A DNA stretch of 64,000 nucleotides from Paracoccaceae bacterium (GTDB lineage Bacteria > Pseudomonadota > Alphaproteobacteria > Rhodobacterales > Rhodobacteraceae): the NCBI GenBank assembly GCA_027489355.1, contig JAIXZY010000066.1, forward strand, positions 124,001 through 188,000, read 5' to 3'. Of this stretch, positions 26,833-35,526 are shown piece after piece. Every line of letters begins with the position of its first letter. The first letter of the stretch is position 1. The notes under the pieces were generated by a model. The model had not been told where the DNA came from and searched no databases. It saw only the letters and a program-made list of their open reading frames with translations. The translations under genes and the position numbers were made by a program.

Positions 26833-27824
26833 CCGTGGGCCAGGGGGCGGCGATCTTCGGCTGCGCCGGTCCGGTGCTGCTGCCCGAGGAGCGGGCGTTC
26901 TTCCGCGATGCCGATCCGTTCGGTTTCATCTTGTTTGCCCGCAACGTCGAGGACCCGGATCAGCTGCGTCGCCTGACCTCGGACCTGCGCGAGGCGGTGG
27001 GTCGAGAGGCCCCGGTGCTGGTCGATCAGGAGGGCGGGCGCGTGCAGCGGTTGCGCGCGCCGCATTGGCGCGAGTGGACGCCCCCCTTGGATACGGTGGA
27101 GGGGGCCGGGTCGGTCGAGGCGGCCGAGCGGATCATGCGGCTGCGCTCTGCCGTGATCGCGGCAGAGCTTCGCGACGTGGGGATCGACGCGGATTGCATT
27201 CCGACGCTGGACGTGGTGCGGCCCCAGACGCATCCCTTCCTGATGAACCGCTGTTACGGGCGTTCACCCGAGGTGGTGAACCGGATCGGGCGGGCGGTCG
27301 CCGAGGGGCTGATGGCGGGCGGGGTCCTGCCGGTGATGAAGCACATGCCGGGGCATGGGCTGAGCCATGTGGATACGCACCACGACCTGCCGCGGGTAGA
27401 GGTCTCGCATGACGAGCTGACGGCAGTGGATTTCGCGCCGTTCCGGGCGCTGGCGGATCTGCCGATGGCGATGACGGCGCATCTGGTCTTTGCGGCGCTG
27501 GACGCCGAGCGGCCCGCCACGCAATCGCCCCGGATGATCCGGGTGATCCGCGAGGAGATCGGGTTCAAGGGCCTTCTCATGTCGGACGACCTGAACATGC
27601 AGGCCCTGTCGGGGACGCTGGCCGAGCGGACGGCGCGGACGCTCGCCGCCGGGGTGGACGTGGCGCTGCACTGTAGCGGCGAGATGGACGAGATGGTGGC
27701 GGTCGCCGGCGCGGCGGGGCGGATGGGGCCTGCGTCGCTGGCGCGGGCCGAGGCGGCAGTGGCGGCGCGGCGGTCGGCGACGGTGGACCTGAAGGCCGCG
27801 CTGGCAGAGCTGGCGCATGGCTGA
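26829..27824 (+). CDS. nagZ: Beta-N-acetylhexosaminidase NagZ (GH3)
   Basis: 331 residues, cytoplasmic GH3 enzyme that removes GlcNAc from anhydro-muropeptides in peptidoglycan recycling. Family signatures are QEGGRVQRL (about 66-74), KHMPGHG (171-177) with the flexible loop histidine region HVDTHHDLP, and the nucleophile aspartate in GLLMSDDLNMQAL (about 250-262). It sits in a tightly overlapping operon: SPOR gene, nagZ, scpA (8-nt overlap), scpB. Confidence 0.95.
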   Translation: MTVGQGAAIFGCAGPVLLPEERAFFRDADPFGFILFARNVEDPDQLRRLTSDLREAVGREAPVLVDQEGGRVQRLRAPHWREWTPPLDTVEGAGSVEAAERIMRLRSAVIAAELRDVGIDADCIPTLDVVRPQTHPFLMNRCYGRSPEVVNRIGRAVAEGLMAGGVLPVMKHMPGHGLSHVDTHHDLPRVEVSHDELTAVDFAPFRALADLPMAMTAHLVFAALDAERPATQSPRMIRVIREEIGFKGLLMSDDLNMQALSGTLAERTARTLAAGVDVALHCSGEMDEMVAVAGAAGRMGPASLARAEAAVAARRSATVDLKAALAELAHG

Positions 27825-28605
27825 GGAGACCTGGGACCAGCCCGAACGCATCTCGCCCGAGGACCGGCTGGCCGCCGAGGCGCTGATCGTCGACGTGGAC
27901 GGGTTCGAGGGGCCTCTGGACCTGCTGCTGACGCTTGGTCGGACGCAGAAGGTGGACCTGCGGAAGATTTCCGTGTTGCAGCTGGCCGAACAGTACCTGG
28001 GCTTTGTTCAGCGCGCACAGACGCTGCGGATCGAGCTGGCGGCGGATTACCTGGTGATGGCGGCCTGGCTTGCCTTCCTGAAGTCGCGGCTCTTGTTACC
28101 TCCCGAACCGGGGGATGAGGGGCCGTCAGCCGAGGATCTGGCCGCGCACCTGGCCTTCCAGCTGGAGCGGCTGCAGGCGATGCGCGATGCGGCGGCGCGA
28201 CTGATGGGGCGCGACCAGCTGGGTCGGGATTTCTTTGCCCGCGGTATCCCCGAGGACCTGACGCATCACCGCAAGGTCCAGTACACGGCGACGCTGCTGG
28301 ACCTGATGCGTGCCTATGCGCAGATCAGGACGAAGGACGAGTTCCGGCCCTTCGTCCTGGACCGCGAGCATGTCTACACGATGGAGCAGGCGCTGGAGCG
28401 GATGCGGGGCCTGATCGGCTATGTGGGCGACTGGGCGACGCTGGTCAGCTTCCTGCCCGAGGGCTGGGACGCGACACCGATGGCGCGGCGGTCGTCGCTG
28501 GCGGCGCATTTCGCGGCGATCCTGGAAATGGCGAAGCGCGGGCAGGTGGTGCTGCGGCAGGGGGAGACCTTCGCCCCCATCGAACTGCGGCGGAAGGACG
28601 GATGA
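27817..28605 (+). CDS. scpA: Segregation and condensation protein ScpA
   Basis: 262 residues. Kleisin subunit of the SMC-ScpAB condensin, with the N-terminal signature FEGPLDLLLTLGRTQKVDLRKISVLQLAEQYL (about 28-60) and LAADYLVMAAWLAFLKSRLLLP (about 72-94). The C-terminal winged helix binds the SMC head. The start overlaps nagZ by 8 nt and the stop overlaps scpB. Essential for origin segregation in fast growth. Confidence 0.94.
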   Translation: MAEETWDQPERISPEDRLAAEALIVDVDGFEGPLDLLLTLGRTQKVDLRKISVLQLAEQYLGFVQRAQTLRIELAADYLVMAAWLAFLKSRLLLPPEPGDEGPSAEDLAAHLAFQLERLQAMRDAAARLMGRDQLGRDFFARGIPEDLTHHRKVQYTATLLDLMRAYAQIRTKDEFRPFVLDREHVYTMEQALERMRGLIGYVGDWATLVSFLPEGWDATPMARRSSLAAHFAAILEMAKRGQVVLRQGETFAPIELRRKDG

Positions 28606-29234
28606 TGGAGGAAGACAGCCTTTTCGACGCCCCCCCGATGGGCGAGCAGGAACGGATGGTGGAGGCGATCCTCTTTGCCTCGGCCGAGCCGGTGACGCTG
28701 GCGGAACTGGTCGCGCGGATGCCGCATGGCGCGGACCCGGCCGAGGCGCTGGTGCATCTGAGGAAGCGCTATGAGGGGCGGGGGGTGAACCTGGTGCGCG
28801 TGGGCGATGCCTATGCGATGCGCACGGCGGCGGACCTTGGGTTCCTGATGCGGCGCGAGACCGTGGAGGTGCGGAAGCTGAGCCGCGCCGCCATCGAGAC
28901 GCTGGCGATCGTTGCCTACCACCAGCCGGTGACGCGGGCCGAGATCGAAGAAATTCGCGGCGTGGCGGTCAGCCGGGGAACCATCGACCAGCTGATCGAG
29001 CTGGAATGGATCCGCTTCGGCCGCCGCCGGATGACTCCGGGGCGTCCGGTGACCTTCGTGGTGACAGAGCAGTTCCTGGACCATTTCGGCCTGGAATCGG
29101 CGCGCGACCTGCCGGGGCTCAAGGAACTGCGCGCAGCGGGGCTGCTGGAAAGCCGGCCCGTGCCGGGGCAGGGCGCCGCATCGGACGATGAGGACGAAGC
29201 GACGGCGGGACAGAGCGAGCTGTTCGAGGATTGA
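28602..29234 (+). CDS. scpB: Segregation and condensation protein ScpB
   Basis: 210 residues. Two winged-helix domains (LEAILFASAEPVT-like VEAILFASAEPVTLAEL, about 20-36; RAAIETLAIVAYHQPVTRAEIEEIRGV, about 88-114) and an acidic C-terminal tail. Dimer that binds ScpA. ATG 28602 overlaps the scpA stop; ATG 28605 is equally placed. In several relatives tatABC follows; here a 66-residue basic protein follows instead. Confidence 0.94.
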   Translation: MMEEDSLFDAPPMGEQERMVEAILFASAEPVTLAELVARMPHGADPAEALVHLRKRYEGRGVNLVRVGDAYAMRTAADLGFLMRRETVEVRKLSRAAIETLAIVAYHQPVTRAEIEEIRGVAVSRGTIDQLIELEWIRFGRRRMTPGRPVTFVVTEQFLDHFGLESARDLPGLKELRAAGLLESRPVPGQGAASDDEDEATAGQSELFED

Positions 29235-29235
29235 G

Positions 29236-29436
29236 ATGGACCTGAACGGACTGCTGAACAGGCTGGTGAAGATGTTCGTCCGCAGCGCCGTGGACGCGGG
29301 CGTGGACTATGCGGCGCGGCGCGGCAAGCCCGAGGGAAAGCTCACGCCCGAGGAACGCGAGCAGGCGAAGACGGCGCGCAACCTGGCGCGGCGGGCAAAG
29401 GACATCTCGAAGGTCACTCGCCGGCTTTGGCGGTAA
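29236..29436 (+). CDS. Small basic hypothetical protein
   Basis: 66 residues beginning directly after the scpB stop (1-nt gap), so it is probably in the same operon. The sequence has an N-terminal amphipathic helix (LLNRLVKMFVRSAVDAGVDYA) and a Lys/Arg-rich, predicted helical C terminus (EREQAKTARNLARRAKDISK). No signal or membrane segment. It overlaps the end of the convergent gene at 29414. I do not recognise a function; it resembles small helical nucleic-acid or membrane-surface proteins only by composition. Confidence 0.65.
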   Translation: MDLNGLLNRLVKMFVRSAVDAGVDYAARRGKPEGKLTPEEREQAKTARNLARRAKDISKVTRRLWR

Positions 29437-29887
29437 GGCCGCAGGGCTGGTCGATACCCAGCGAGGCAAGCGTATCCAGCAGCGGCTCGGGCAATCCAAG
29501 TCCCTGCTGCAGGTAAAGGCCAGTTGCGAGCCGGTCGTCGAGACGGGTCATCCAGGTGATCGACAGGAAGGGCGCGGGCGGGGTGCGCGACGCATAGGGA
29601 TCGACCGACCCAAGCTCACCCGCGACGAAGGCCTGCAGGCTGGCCGACATCGCATCAACTTCGGTCCGGGACGCCCGCCAGCGCATGGGGCCGGGGCCGG
29701 GCATTCCCACTCCCTTGACGCGCACCATGCTGATCCAGCCATCGTCCAGCGCAAAGCTGCAGAACATCACATGGTCGGGCGAGCTGTCCGGCCAGACTTC
29801 GACCGTGACGCGGTTGGCAAGGGCAGGGTGGGCCGCTGGAAAGGCGGAAAGGCAGAGCGCCAGCAGTCCGGCCAACGTGCCCCGCAT
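29414..29887 (-). CDS. Secreted hypothetical protein
   Basis: 157 residues with a clear Sec signal (MRGTLAGLLALCLSAFPAAHPALA, cleavage after ALA near 24). The mature part has two tryptophans and a Cys pair (FCSF and QPCGL) that could form a periplasmic disulfide. The start at ATG 29887 has GGAGGGGG 4 nt upstream. I recognise no domain. It lies 3' to 3' with the small basic gene and is followed by the dCTP deaminase gene in the opposite sense of growth of the scp operon. Confidence 0.7.
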   Translation of the reverse strand: MRGTLAGLLALCLSAFPAAHPALANRVTVEVWPDSSPDHVMFCSFALDDGWISMVRVKGVGMPGPGPMRWRASRTEVDAMSASLQAFVAGELGSVDPYASRTPPAPFLSITWMTRLDDRLATGLYLQQGLGLPEPLLDTLASLGIDQPCGLTAKAGE

Positions 29888-29939
29888 CGCCCCCTCCACG
29901 GGTGACGGGTGATGGGGTCAGCCTAGCACGGATCGGGCG

Positions 29940-31019
29940 TCAGGTCGTGCGGAATTGCTTGGCGAGCTTCAGGCCCTGGCCCTGATAGTTCGAAGCGATC
30001 CCGGCGCCATACAGAGTCTCGGGCCGTTCGGACATCTTTTCATAGACCAGGCGGCCCACGACCTGGCCGTGTTCCAGAACGAAGGGCGCCTCGTGGCAGC
30101 GCACTTCCAGCACGCCCCGCGACCCCGCGCCCCCGGCGGCGGCATGGCCGAATCCGGGATCGAAGAAGCCCGCGTAATGCACGCGGAATTCGCCGACCAT
30201 CGCCAGATAGGGGGCCATCTCGGCGGCGTAGTCGGGGGGAATCGTCACCGCTTCGCGGCTGACGAGAATGTAGAAGGCACCGGGGTCGAGGATGATCTTG
30301 CCGGTGTCGGAGTGGAGTTCCTCCCAGAAGTCCGCGGCGGGATAGAAGCCGATCCGGTCGAGGTCCACGACGCCGGTGTGCGGCTTGGCGCGGTAGCCGA
30401 CCAGCGTGCCGGTGGCGGGCCTGAGGTCAACCGAGAAGCCCAGCCCCTCGGAGATCACCGCCTCGCCCGAGACGAGCGGGTCGGCGGCATGGAGCGCGGC
30501 AAGCTCGGCGTCGGTCAGGACCGCCTGGCCCCGGCGGAATCGGATCTGGTTCAGCCGCTGGCCTTCGCGCACCAGGACCGAGAAGCTGCGCGGGCAGACC
30601 TCGGCGTAGAGCGGGCCGGTGTAACCTTCGGGGATGCGGTCGAATTCGGTGCCGCCATCGGTGATCGTGCGGGTGAGAAGGTCGAGGCGGCCGGAGGAGC
30701 TTTTGGCGTTGGCGACGGCGGTGATGCCGGGCGGCAAAGCCAGTCGTTCAGCGAGGGGAATCACATAGACGCAATTCTTTTCCAGAACGGCACCCTCTGC
30801 GAGGTTCACCTTGTGCATGGTGAATTCGGCCAGCCGGTCCTGCACGCTGCGGCCGTGGCCGGCAAGGAATGAGGCACGGACGCGGTAGGCGACCGGGCCG
30901 AGGCGCAGGTCAAGGCTGGCGGGCTGGATCTGGTCGGCCCGGATGTCGGGACTGGCCGCCAGCGCGCCGGTGGCGATCAGCTGACGCAGAGCTTGAGCGG
31001 GCAGAACTCCGGCAGTCAT
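29940..31019 (-). CDS. dcd: 2'-deoxycytidine 5'-triphosphate deaminase, long alphaproteobacterial form
   Basis: 359 residues, nearly twice E. coli Dcd (193). It deaminates dCTP to dUTP for thymidylate synthesis. A dUTPase/Dcd-fold half is recognised by IQPASLDLRLG (about 32-42), AKSSSGRLDLLTRTITD (about 106-122) and the strand PLYAEVCPRSFSVLVREGQRLNQ (about 137-160). A second, diverged half has DPGAFYILVSRE and YEKMSERPETLYGAG, which resembles the Dcd C-terminal end, suggesting an internal duplication. ATG 31019 is preferred over TTG 31022. Confidence 0.88.
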   Translation of the reverse strand: MTAGVLPAQALRQLIATGALAASPDIRADQIQPASLDLRLGPVAYRVRASFLAGHGRSVQDRLAEFTMHKVNLAEGAVLEKNCVYVIPLAERLALPPGITAVANAKSSSGRLDLLTRTITDGGTEFDRIPEGYTGPLYAEVCPRSFSVLVREGQRLNQIRFRRGQAVLTDAELAALHAADPLVSGEAVISEGLGFSVDLRPATGTLVGYRAKPHTGVVDLDRIGFYPAADFWEELHSDTGKIILDPGAFYILVSREAVTIPPDYAAEMAPYLAMVGEFRVHYAGFFDPGFGHAAAGGAGSRGVLEVRCHEAPFVLEHGQVVGRLVYEKMSERPETLYGAGIASNYQGQGLKLAKQFRTT

Positions 31020-31086
31020 CAACGCCCCCCGAGGGTTGGATATGAAACCGCCCGCACTGCCGGGTGGCAGGCGGGCGGGTTTTCGA

Positions 31087-31164
31087 TGGTCGGGCCGGAG
31101 AGATTCGAACTCTCGACCTCCCGCCCCCCAGACGGACGCGCTAACCAGGCTGCGCTACGGCCCG
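31087..31164 (-). tRNA. tRNA-Pro(GGG)
   Basis: A cloverleaf folds on the minus strand: acceptor CGGGCCG/CGGCCCG plus A discriminator, D arm GCGC/GCGC, anticodon loop CTGGGGG with anticodon GGG, T arm GAGAG TTCGAAT CTCTC. The 3' CCA is genome-encoded (31087-31089). A strong promoter lies 12 nt upstream. The GGG isoacceptor reads CCC and CCT, both frequent in this GC-rich genome. Confidence 0.95.
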
Positions 31165-31175
31165 ACACGGGGCGA

Positions 31176-31203
31176 TACATACCGGTATTCCGGGCCGGTG
31201 CAA
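31176..31203 (-). promoter_or_regulatory. promoter of tRNA-Pro
   Basis: On the minus strand TTGCAC and TATGTA are separated by 16 bp, ending 12 nt before the tRNA 5' end. The rpmF-proximal promoter at 34738-34765 has a very similar TTGCGC-N16-TATGTT form. Confidence 0.65.
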
Positions 31204-31224
31204 GCGGGAAAGCGCATGGCGGCG

Positions 31225-31896
31225 TCAGCCGGCGCCACCTTCTGCCCGGGCAGCGACTTCGGCGCGCAGGGCGGACAGGCGATGGACCAGCGCCTGAAGC
31301 TGGCTCCGGTGCGATTTCAGACTTCCGGCGGGCAAAGCCCTGATCAGGCTGGCAAATGTCGCATCGTCGCGCAGCGTGGGCTTGCGCGGTGTCACCGGGG
31401 CCGGCTTGGCCGGGGCTTCGGCGCGGGCCAAAGCGGGCGGGGTGTCGAACAGTGGCAGCTCGCTTTGGGCGGAGGCTGCACGGTCGATCCGGCGGACAGG
31501 GGCAGGTTCCGGCTCTGGCAGATCGTCGTCCACGGCGATGAACCCGGCTTCCGGAACCTCTTCGGGGTCGGTCGGTGCAAGGTCGGGCAGCGCTTCGGCT
31601 GACAGAACCTCATCCAGGCTGACCGAATCGTCCGAGAGGCCGGCGACATGCCGCACGCCCTGGTCGCGCAGGATCTTCTGCACGCCGCGGATCGTCAGCC
31701 CCTCGTCATGCAGAAGCCGCTTGATCCCGGTCAGGAGAGCCACGTCCGACGGCCGGTAATAGCGGCGGCCCCCGGCGCGTTTCACCGGCCTGATCTGCGG
31801 AAAGCGGCTTTCCCAGAAGCGCAGCACATGCGCCGGGGTGTCCAGGCTTTCGGCAACCTCACTGATCGTGCGGAAGGCGTCGGGCGACTTGTCCAT
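31225..31896 (-). CDS. MerR-family transcriptional regulator
   Basis: 223 residues. The N-terminal MerR helix-turn-helix and wing are clear ([48 protein letters not shown], about 8-56), followed by the helix [16 protein letters not shown]. The rest is a low-complexity Pro/Glu/Ala linker and a C-terminal helical stretch with no metal-binding cysteines. It lies 9 bp downstream of ihfA in the same direction, an arrangement common in Rhodobacterales. Target unknown. Confidence 0.85.
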   Translation of the reverse strand: MDKSPDAFRTISEVAESLDTPAHVLRFWESRFPQIRPVKRAGGRRYYRPSDVALLTGIKRLLHDEGLTIRGVQKILRDQGVRHVAGLSDDSVSLDEVLSAEALPDLAPTDPEEVPEAGFIAVDDDLPEPEPAPVRRIDRAASAQSELPLFDTPPALARAEAPAKPAPVTPRKPTLRDDATFASLIRALPAGSLKSHRSQLQALVHRLSALRAEVAARAEGGAG

Positions 31897-31905
31897 TCTG
31901 CGCCC

Positions 31906-32208
31906 TTAGCGCTTCTTCCCGGCCGCGACGCGGTCCTTCATCAGATGCGACGGACGGAAGGTCAGCACCCGGCGGGGCGAGATCGGAACCTCTTCCCCGG
32001 TCTTGGGATTGCGGCCGACGCGGGCGGTCTTGGACCGGACCGAGAAGGTCCCGAAAGAGGAGATCTTCACCGTCTCACCCTGGGCAAGCGCGTCGGACAT
32101 GTGTTGCAGGACCGCTTCGACGAGATTGGCAGATTCGTTGCGGCTGAGACCAACCTCGCGGAACACCGCTTCGGAAAGGTCCATCCGGGTCAGGGTCTTC
32201 TCGCTCAT
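31906..32208 (-). CDS. ihfA: Integration host factor alpha subunit
   Basis: 100 residues, the family length. HU/IHF fold with N-terminal helices ([31 protein letters not shown]) and the DNA-intercalating arm [25 protein letters not shown] including the tip proline. It bends DNA as a heterodimer with IhfB. The start ATG 32208 follows GGGGGACGAG; the longer open frame is rejected. Transcribed from its own promoter downstream of fabH. Confidence 0.95.
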   Translation of the reverse strand: MSEKTLTRMDLSEAVFREVGLSRNESANLVEAVLQHMSDALAQGETVKISSFGTFSVRSKTARVGRNPKTGEEVPISPRRVLTFRPSHLMKDRVAAGKKR

Positions 32209-32236
32209 CTCGTCCCCCACGAGTTGTTGTGGGGCG

Positions 32237-32265
32237 AGATTGGGCCGGATGGATTTACGAGTCAA
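32237..32265 (-). promoter_or_regulatory. promoter of ihfA-merR
   Basis: On the minus strand TTGACT and CAATCT are 17 bp apart, ending about 30 bp before the ihfA start, in the 90-bp gap after fabH. Confidence 0.55.
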
Positions 32266-32298
32266 TATCAAGCACTTGGAAAGCGTGCTTAAAGGCGC

Positions 32299-33270
32299 TT
32301 ACCAGCGCAGGACCACCGAGCCCCAGGCAAGACCGCCGCCGATCGCCTCGGTCACGACAAGATCGCCCGGCTTGATCTGCCCGCGCGCCTTGCCGACGGA
32401 GAGCGCCAGCGGAATCGAGGCGGCGGAGGTGTTGCCGTGGTCCTGGACGGTGACGACGACACGGTCCATCGGGACCTGCATGCGTTTCGCGGTCCCCTCG
32501 ATGATGCGGATGTTGGCCTGGTGGGGGACGATCCAGTCGACATCCTCGGGCGTCAGGCTCGCCTTGTCCAGAGCGCGGTGGGCGGTTTCGGCAAGCTTTT
32601 CAATGGCATGGCGGAAGACTTCCTTGCCTTCCATCACCAGATGCCCCGTGGTCCCGGTCGAGGTGCCGCCGTCGACGTAGAGGATGTCCTTGTAGCGCCC
32701 GTCCGAGTTCAGGTCGGTCGCCAGGATGCCGCGGTCGGCGGTGGTGCCGGTGCCTTCCGCGGCCTCCAGCACGACGGCGCCCGCGCCGTCCCCGAAGAGG
32801 ACACAGGTCCCGCGGTCCTTCCAGTTCATCAGGCGGCTGAAGGTCTCGGCCCCGATCACCAGGACGCGGGCGGCCTGGCCGGACAGGATCAGCGCATTGG
32901 CATTGGCCATCGCGAAGACGAATCCCGCGCAGACGGCTTGGACATCGAAAGCGAAGCCCCGGGTCATGCCAAGGGCGTTCTGTACCATGGTGGCGACCGA
33001 GGGGAACGTGAGGTCGGGGGTCGAGGTGGCGACGATGATCGCGTCGATCTGGTCGGCCGCTAGCCCCGCATCGGCCAGCGCGGCCTGCGCGGCGCGCGTG
33101 GCAAGGTCGCTGGTCATCTGTCCCTCGGCCGCGAAATGCCGCCGCTCGATCCCCGAGCGCGAGCGGATCCATTCGTCCGAGGTTTCCACGATGGCTTCGA
33201 ATTCGGAGTTGGGGACGACACGGTCGGGTAGATAATGCCCGACGCCCCTGACTACGGCGCGTATCGTCAT
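32299..33270 (-). CDS. fabH: 3-oxoacyl-ACP synthase III (KASIII)
   Basis: 323 residues; condenses acetyl-CoA with malonyl-ACP to start fatty-acid synthesis. The Cys-His-Asn triad is visible: Cys114 in DVQAVCAGF, His in WIVPHQANIRI (about 248) and Asn in HGNTSAASIP (about 278). The start overlaps the plsX stop by 4 nt. The gene is part of the DUF177-rpmF-plsX-fabH block. Confidence 0.96.
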   Translation of the reverse strand: MTIRAVVRGVGHYLPDRVVPNSEFEAIVETSDEWIRSRSGIERRHFAAEGQMTSDLATRAAQAALADAGLAADQIDAIIVATSTPDLTFPSVATMVQNALGMTRGFAFDVQAVCAGFVFAMANANALILSGQAARVLVIGAETFSRLMNWKDRGTCVLFGDGAGAVVLEAAEGTGTTADRGILATDLNSDGRYKDILYVDGGTSTGTTGHLVMEGKEVFRHAIEKLAETAHRALDKASLTPEDVDWIVPHQANIRIIEGTAKRMQVPMDRVVVTVQDHGNTSAASIPLALSVGKARGQIKPGDLVVTEAIGGGLAWGSVVLRW

Positions 33271-34391
33271 TCGGTCGGATTGCTCCCGGTCCCGAGCCTT
33301 TCGGCCCCCACTTGTGCCGCATCCTGCCCCGCGGCTTCGGCGGATGCAACCCGCGCCGCGAGACGTTCGAGGAAGCCGCCCTGTGCCAGCTGGTAGGCCA
33401 GCCCGATCGCGGCCGCGACGCCGGTCTCATCGGCCGAGCCGTGCGACTTGACCACGGTGCCGTTCAGCCCGAGGAACACGCCCCCGTTCACCCGGCGCGG
33501 GTCGATGCGCATCTGCAGCCGCTTCAACGCCCCTCGCGCCAGCAGCGCGCCCAGCTTCGCCAGCAGCGTCGAGGTCAGCGTCTGCTTCAGCAGGTCGCCC
33601 ACCAGCCGCGCCGTTCCCTCGATCGCCTTCAGCGCCACGTTGCCGGTGAAGCCGTCGGTCACGATTACGTCCACGCGGTCAGAGAGGATGTCGGTGCCTT
33701 CGACGAAGCCCACATAGTCGAAACCGCCCGCGCCGGCGTTGCGCGCAAGAAGGGCATGGGCGTCGTGCAGCTCGGCCCGGCCCTTGTGTTCTTCGGTCCC
33801 GACGTTCAGCAGCCCGACCCGCGGACGGGCGATGCCAAGGCCATTGCGGGCATAGGAGGCGCCCATGAAGGCGTATTGCAGCAGGTCGTGCGGATCGGCC
33901 TTCACGTCGGCGCCCATGTCCAGCATGACATTCGTCTTGCCGGGGGTGGGCGTCGGAAACAGGCTGGCGATGGCGGGGCGGTTCAGGCCCGGCAGCTTGC
34001 GCAGCCGCAGCATGGACACGGCCATCAGCGCGCCGGTGTTGCCGCAAGAAACCGCCGCGGCGGCCTCGCCGTCCTTGACCGCGTCGATTGCCGAGAACAT
34101 CGAGGTTCCCTGACCGTGGCGCATGACCTGGGCGGGCTTGTCCTCCATCTTCACCACGCGTTCGGCGTGGCGAAGCGTGATGCGGGAGGCAAAGTCGGGA
34201 TGGCGGGCCAGCAGCGGCCGCAGCACGGCGTCATCGCCATGCAGGATCGCATCCATGCGGGGGTGCTGCGCAAGCGAATCGATCAGGCCGGCAACGACGG
34301 CTGCCGGCCCGCGATCACCACCCATGGCGTCAACGGAAATGACTACGCGCGTGGACGCCGGGGCAGATGCAGACTCGGGTCCGAGTGCCAT
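33267..34391 (-). CDS. plsX: Phosphate acyltransferase PlsX
   Basis: 374 residues. It makes acyl-phosphate from acyl-ACP for phospholipid synthesis. Signature VVISVDAMGGDRGPAAVVAG (about 16-35) and NTGALMAVSMLRL, MDMGADV-like LDMGADVKADPHDLLQYAFMG and TDGFTGNVALKAIEGTARL are in order. The 24-nt gap to rpmF and 4-nt overlap with fabH give an operon. The start ATG could alternatively be a few codons downstream. Confidence 0.95.
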   Translation of the reverse strand: MALGPESASAPASTRVVISVDAMGGDRGPAAVVAGLIDSLAQHPRMDAILHGDDAVLRPLLARHPDFASRITLRHAERVVKMEDKPAQVMRHGQGTSMFSAIDAVKDGEAAAAVSCGNTGALMAVSMLRLRKLPGLNRPAIASLFPTPTPGKTNVMLDMGADVKADPHDLLQYAFMGASYARNGLGIARPRVGLLNVGTEEHKGRAELHDAHALLARNAGAGGFDYVGFVEGTDILSDRVDVIVTDGFTGNVALKAIEGTARLVGDLLKQTLTSTLLAKLGALLARGALKRLQMRIDPRRVNGGVFLGLNGTVVKSHGSADETGVAAAIGLAYQLAQGGFLERLAARVASAEAAGQDAAQVGAERLGTGSNPTE

Positions 34392-34415
34392 CGGGACGCG
34401 CGTGGAAGAAGCGGC

Positions 34416-34622
34416 TTACGCCGCGTCCTCGTCGATATCCACTTCGCGGGCCATCGACACGACTTCGCGCGAATCGTAGTGGCCGCAGGAGCTGCACACG
34501 TGGTGCGGACGCTTCAGCTCGCCACAGTTCGGGCAATCGTTCGGGTTGGCGGCAACCAGGGCGTCATGCGCGCGGCGCATGTTGCGGCGGGATTTCGTGG
34601 TGCGGTTCTGCGGGACAGCCAT
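34416..34622 (-). CDS. rpmF: 50S ribosomal protein L32
   Basis: 68 residues. N-terminal [20 protein letters not shown] is the L32 hallmark. Four cysteines (Cys30, Cys33, Cys43, Cys46 in CPNC and CSSC) make the zinc-binding form of L32. The acidic C-terminal tail is typical of alphaproteobacteria. Lies between DUF177 and plsX as in most proteobacteria. Confidence 0.97.
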   Translation of the reverse strand: MAVPQNRTTKSRRNMRRAHDALVAANPNDCPNCGELKRPHHVCSSCGHYDSREVVSMAREVDIDEDAA

Positions 34623-34737
34623 GTCTCAACCTTCGGGCAGTGGGGACATGCCCCGGATTTCCTTTGTGATTCAGCGTGGTCCAGCAAGATTCGGCAAAGC
34701 GGGACCGATGCTGGTTCACAGCTTGAATGAGGCGCGG

Positions 34738-34765
34738 AACATACTCGGATTTGCGGTCGGCGCAA
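34738..34765 (-). promoter_or_regulatory. promoter of rpmF-plsX-fabH
   Basis: On the minus strand TTGCGC and TATGTT are separated by 16 bp within the 182-bp gap between DUF177 and rpmF, about 115 nt before rpmF. The form matches the tRNA-Pro promoter. The remaining leader of the gap contains no gene. Confidence 0.5.
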
Positions 34766-34804
34766 GCCCCTTTTCGCGCGTGCAGCGGGCTTGTGCGGGC
34801 CGGG

Positions 34805-35377
34805 TCATTGCGCGTCCTCGGGATCGGAATTGTCCTTTGCTTTCAGCTTCTCGGCAAGACCCTGCAGGGCAGAGAAGGGTTTGACATCCGCGTCCGAAAG
34901 CGGGGTCACGCCGTCGCCCGCGTGCAGGGCCTGCCCGAAGTCCACCCCCGGCGCGCGGGGATAAAGCGGCAGCGCCAGCGCCAGCGCCTCGGCGGCGATG
35001 TCGGCCAGGTCGATCACCTCGGGCATGGGCTCGACGCTGTCGTCTTCGGGCATCTCGACCTCGTCGCCCTCGGGCGTCTCGAGTCCCGCCACATAGCGGC
35101 GGCGGACGGGTTCGTTGACGGTGGCCGGCACGGCGACCAGGGTGACGCTGCAGGGCTGGTCTGCGCGGGCGGTCAGGCGGGCTTCGAGCAGCAGCTCGTC
35201 GCGGCCCACAGGGCGGATCTCGCCCACCAGCTCCAGCGCGTAAAGGGCGAGGAGGTCCAGGTCCCGGGCCAGCGCGGCGCGTTCGTCGGCCTCGGGGCGA
35301 TAGCTGAACCGGGTGGGTTTGCGCGGGCTGAGGCCGCCGGTGCGGAAACGGGAGGGTCGCTGGACGGAGTCGGTCAT
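34805..35377 (-). CDS. DUF177 (YceD-like) protein
   Basis: 190 residues. DUF177 proteins pair with rpmF throughout bacteria and are linked to 23S rRNA accumulation. Conserved features are LTARADQPCSVTLVAVPATVNEPVRRRY and the acidic EVEMPEDDSVEPMPEVIDLADIAAEALALALPLYPRAPG with the family YPxxP-type end. ATG 35377 starts the family N terminus; the upstream open frame is spurious. Divergent from bamE. Confidence 0.88.
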   Translation of the reverse strand: MTDSVQRPSRFRTGGLSPRKPTRFSYRPEADERAALARDLDLLALYALELVGEIRPVGRDELLLEARLTARADQPCSVTLVAVPATVNEPVRRRYVAGLETPEGDEVEMPEDDSVEPMPEVIDLADIAAEALALALPLYPRAPGVDFGQALHAGDGVTPLSDADVKPFSALQGLAEKLKAKDNSDPEDAQ

Positions 35378-35430
35378 GGTCTGAGCCTTCACGGGATCGC
35401 CGGCCCGGGGGCGGGTGCGGCGTTCCATTC

Positions 35431-35459
35431 TTGAACAAGGTGCACTTAGTCTGTTATCC
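35431..35459 (+). promoter_or_regulatory. promoter of bamE
   Basis: TTGAAC (35431-35436) and TTATCC (35454-35459) are 17 bp apart in the 149-bp divergent region between DUF177 and bamE. Confidence 0.5.
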
Positions 35460-35526
35460 GGAACGCCAAGGGTTTTGAAGAACCCGCAACGGCAGAGAGC
35501 GGTTCCAGCGGGGCATGAGGGCAGGC

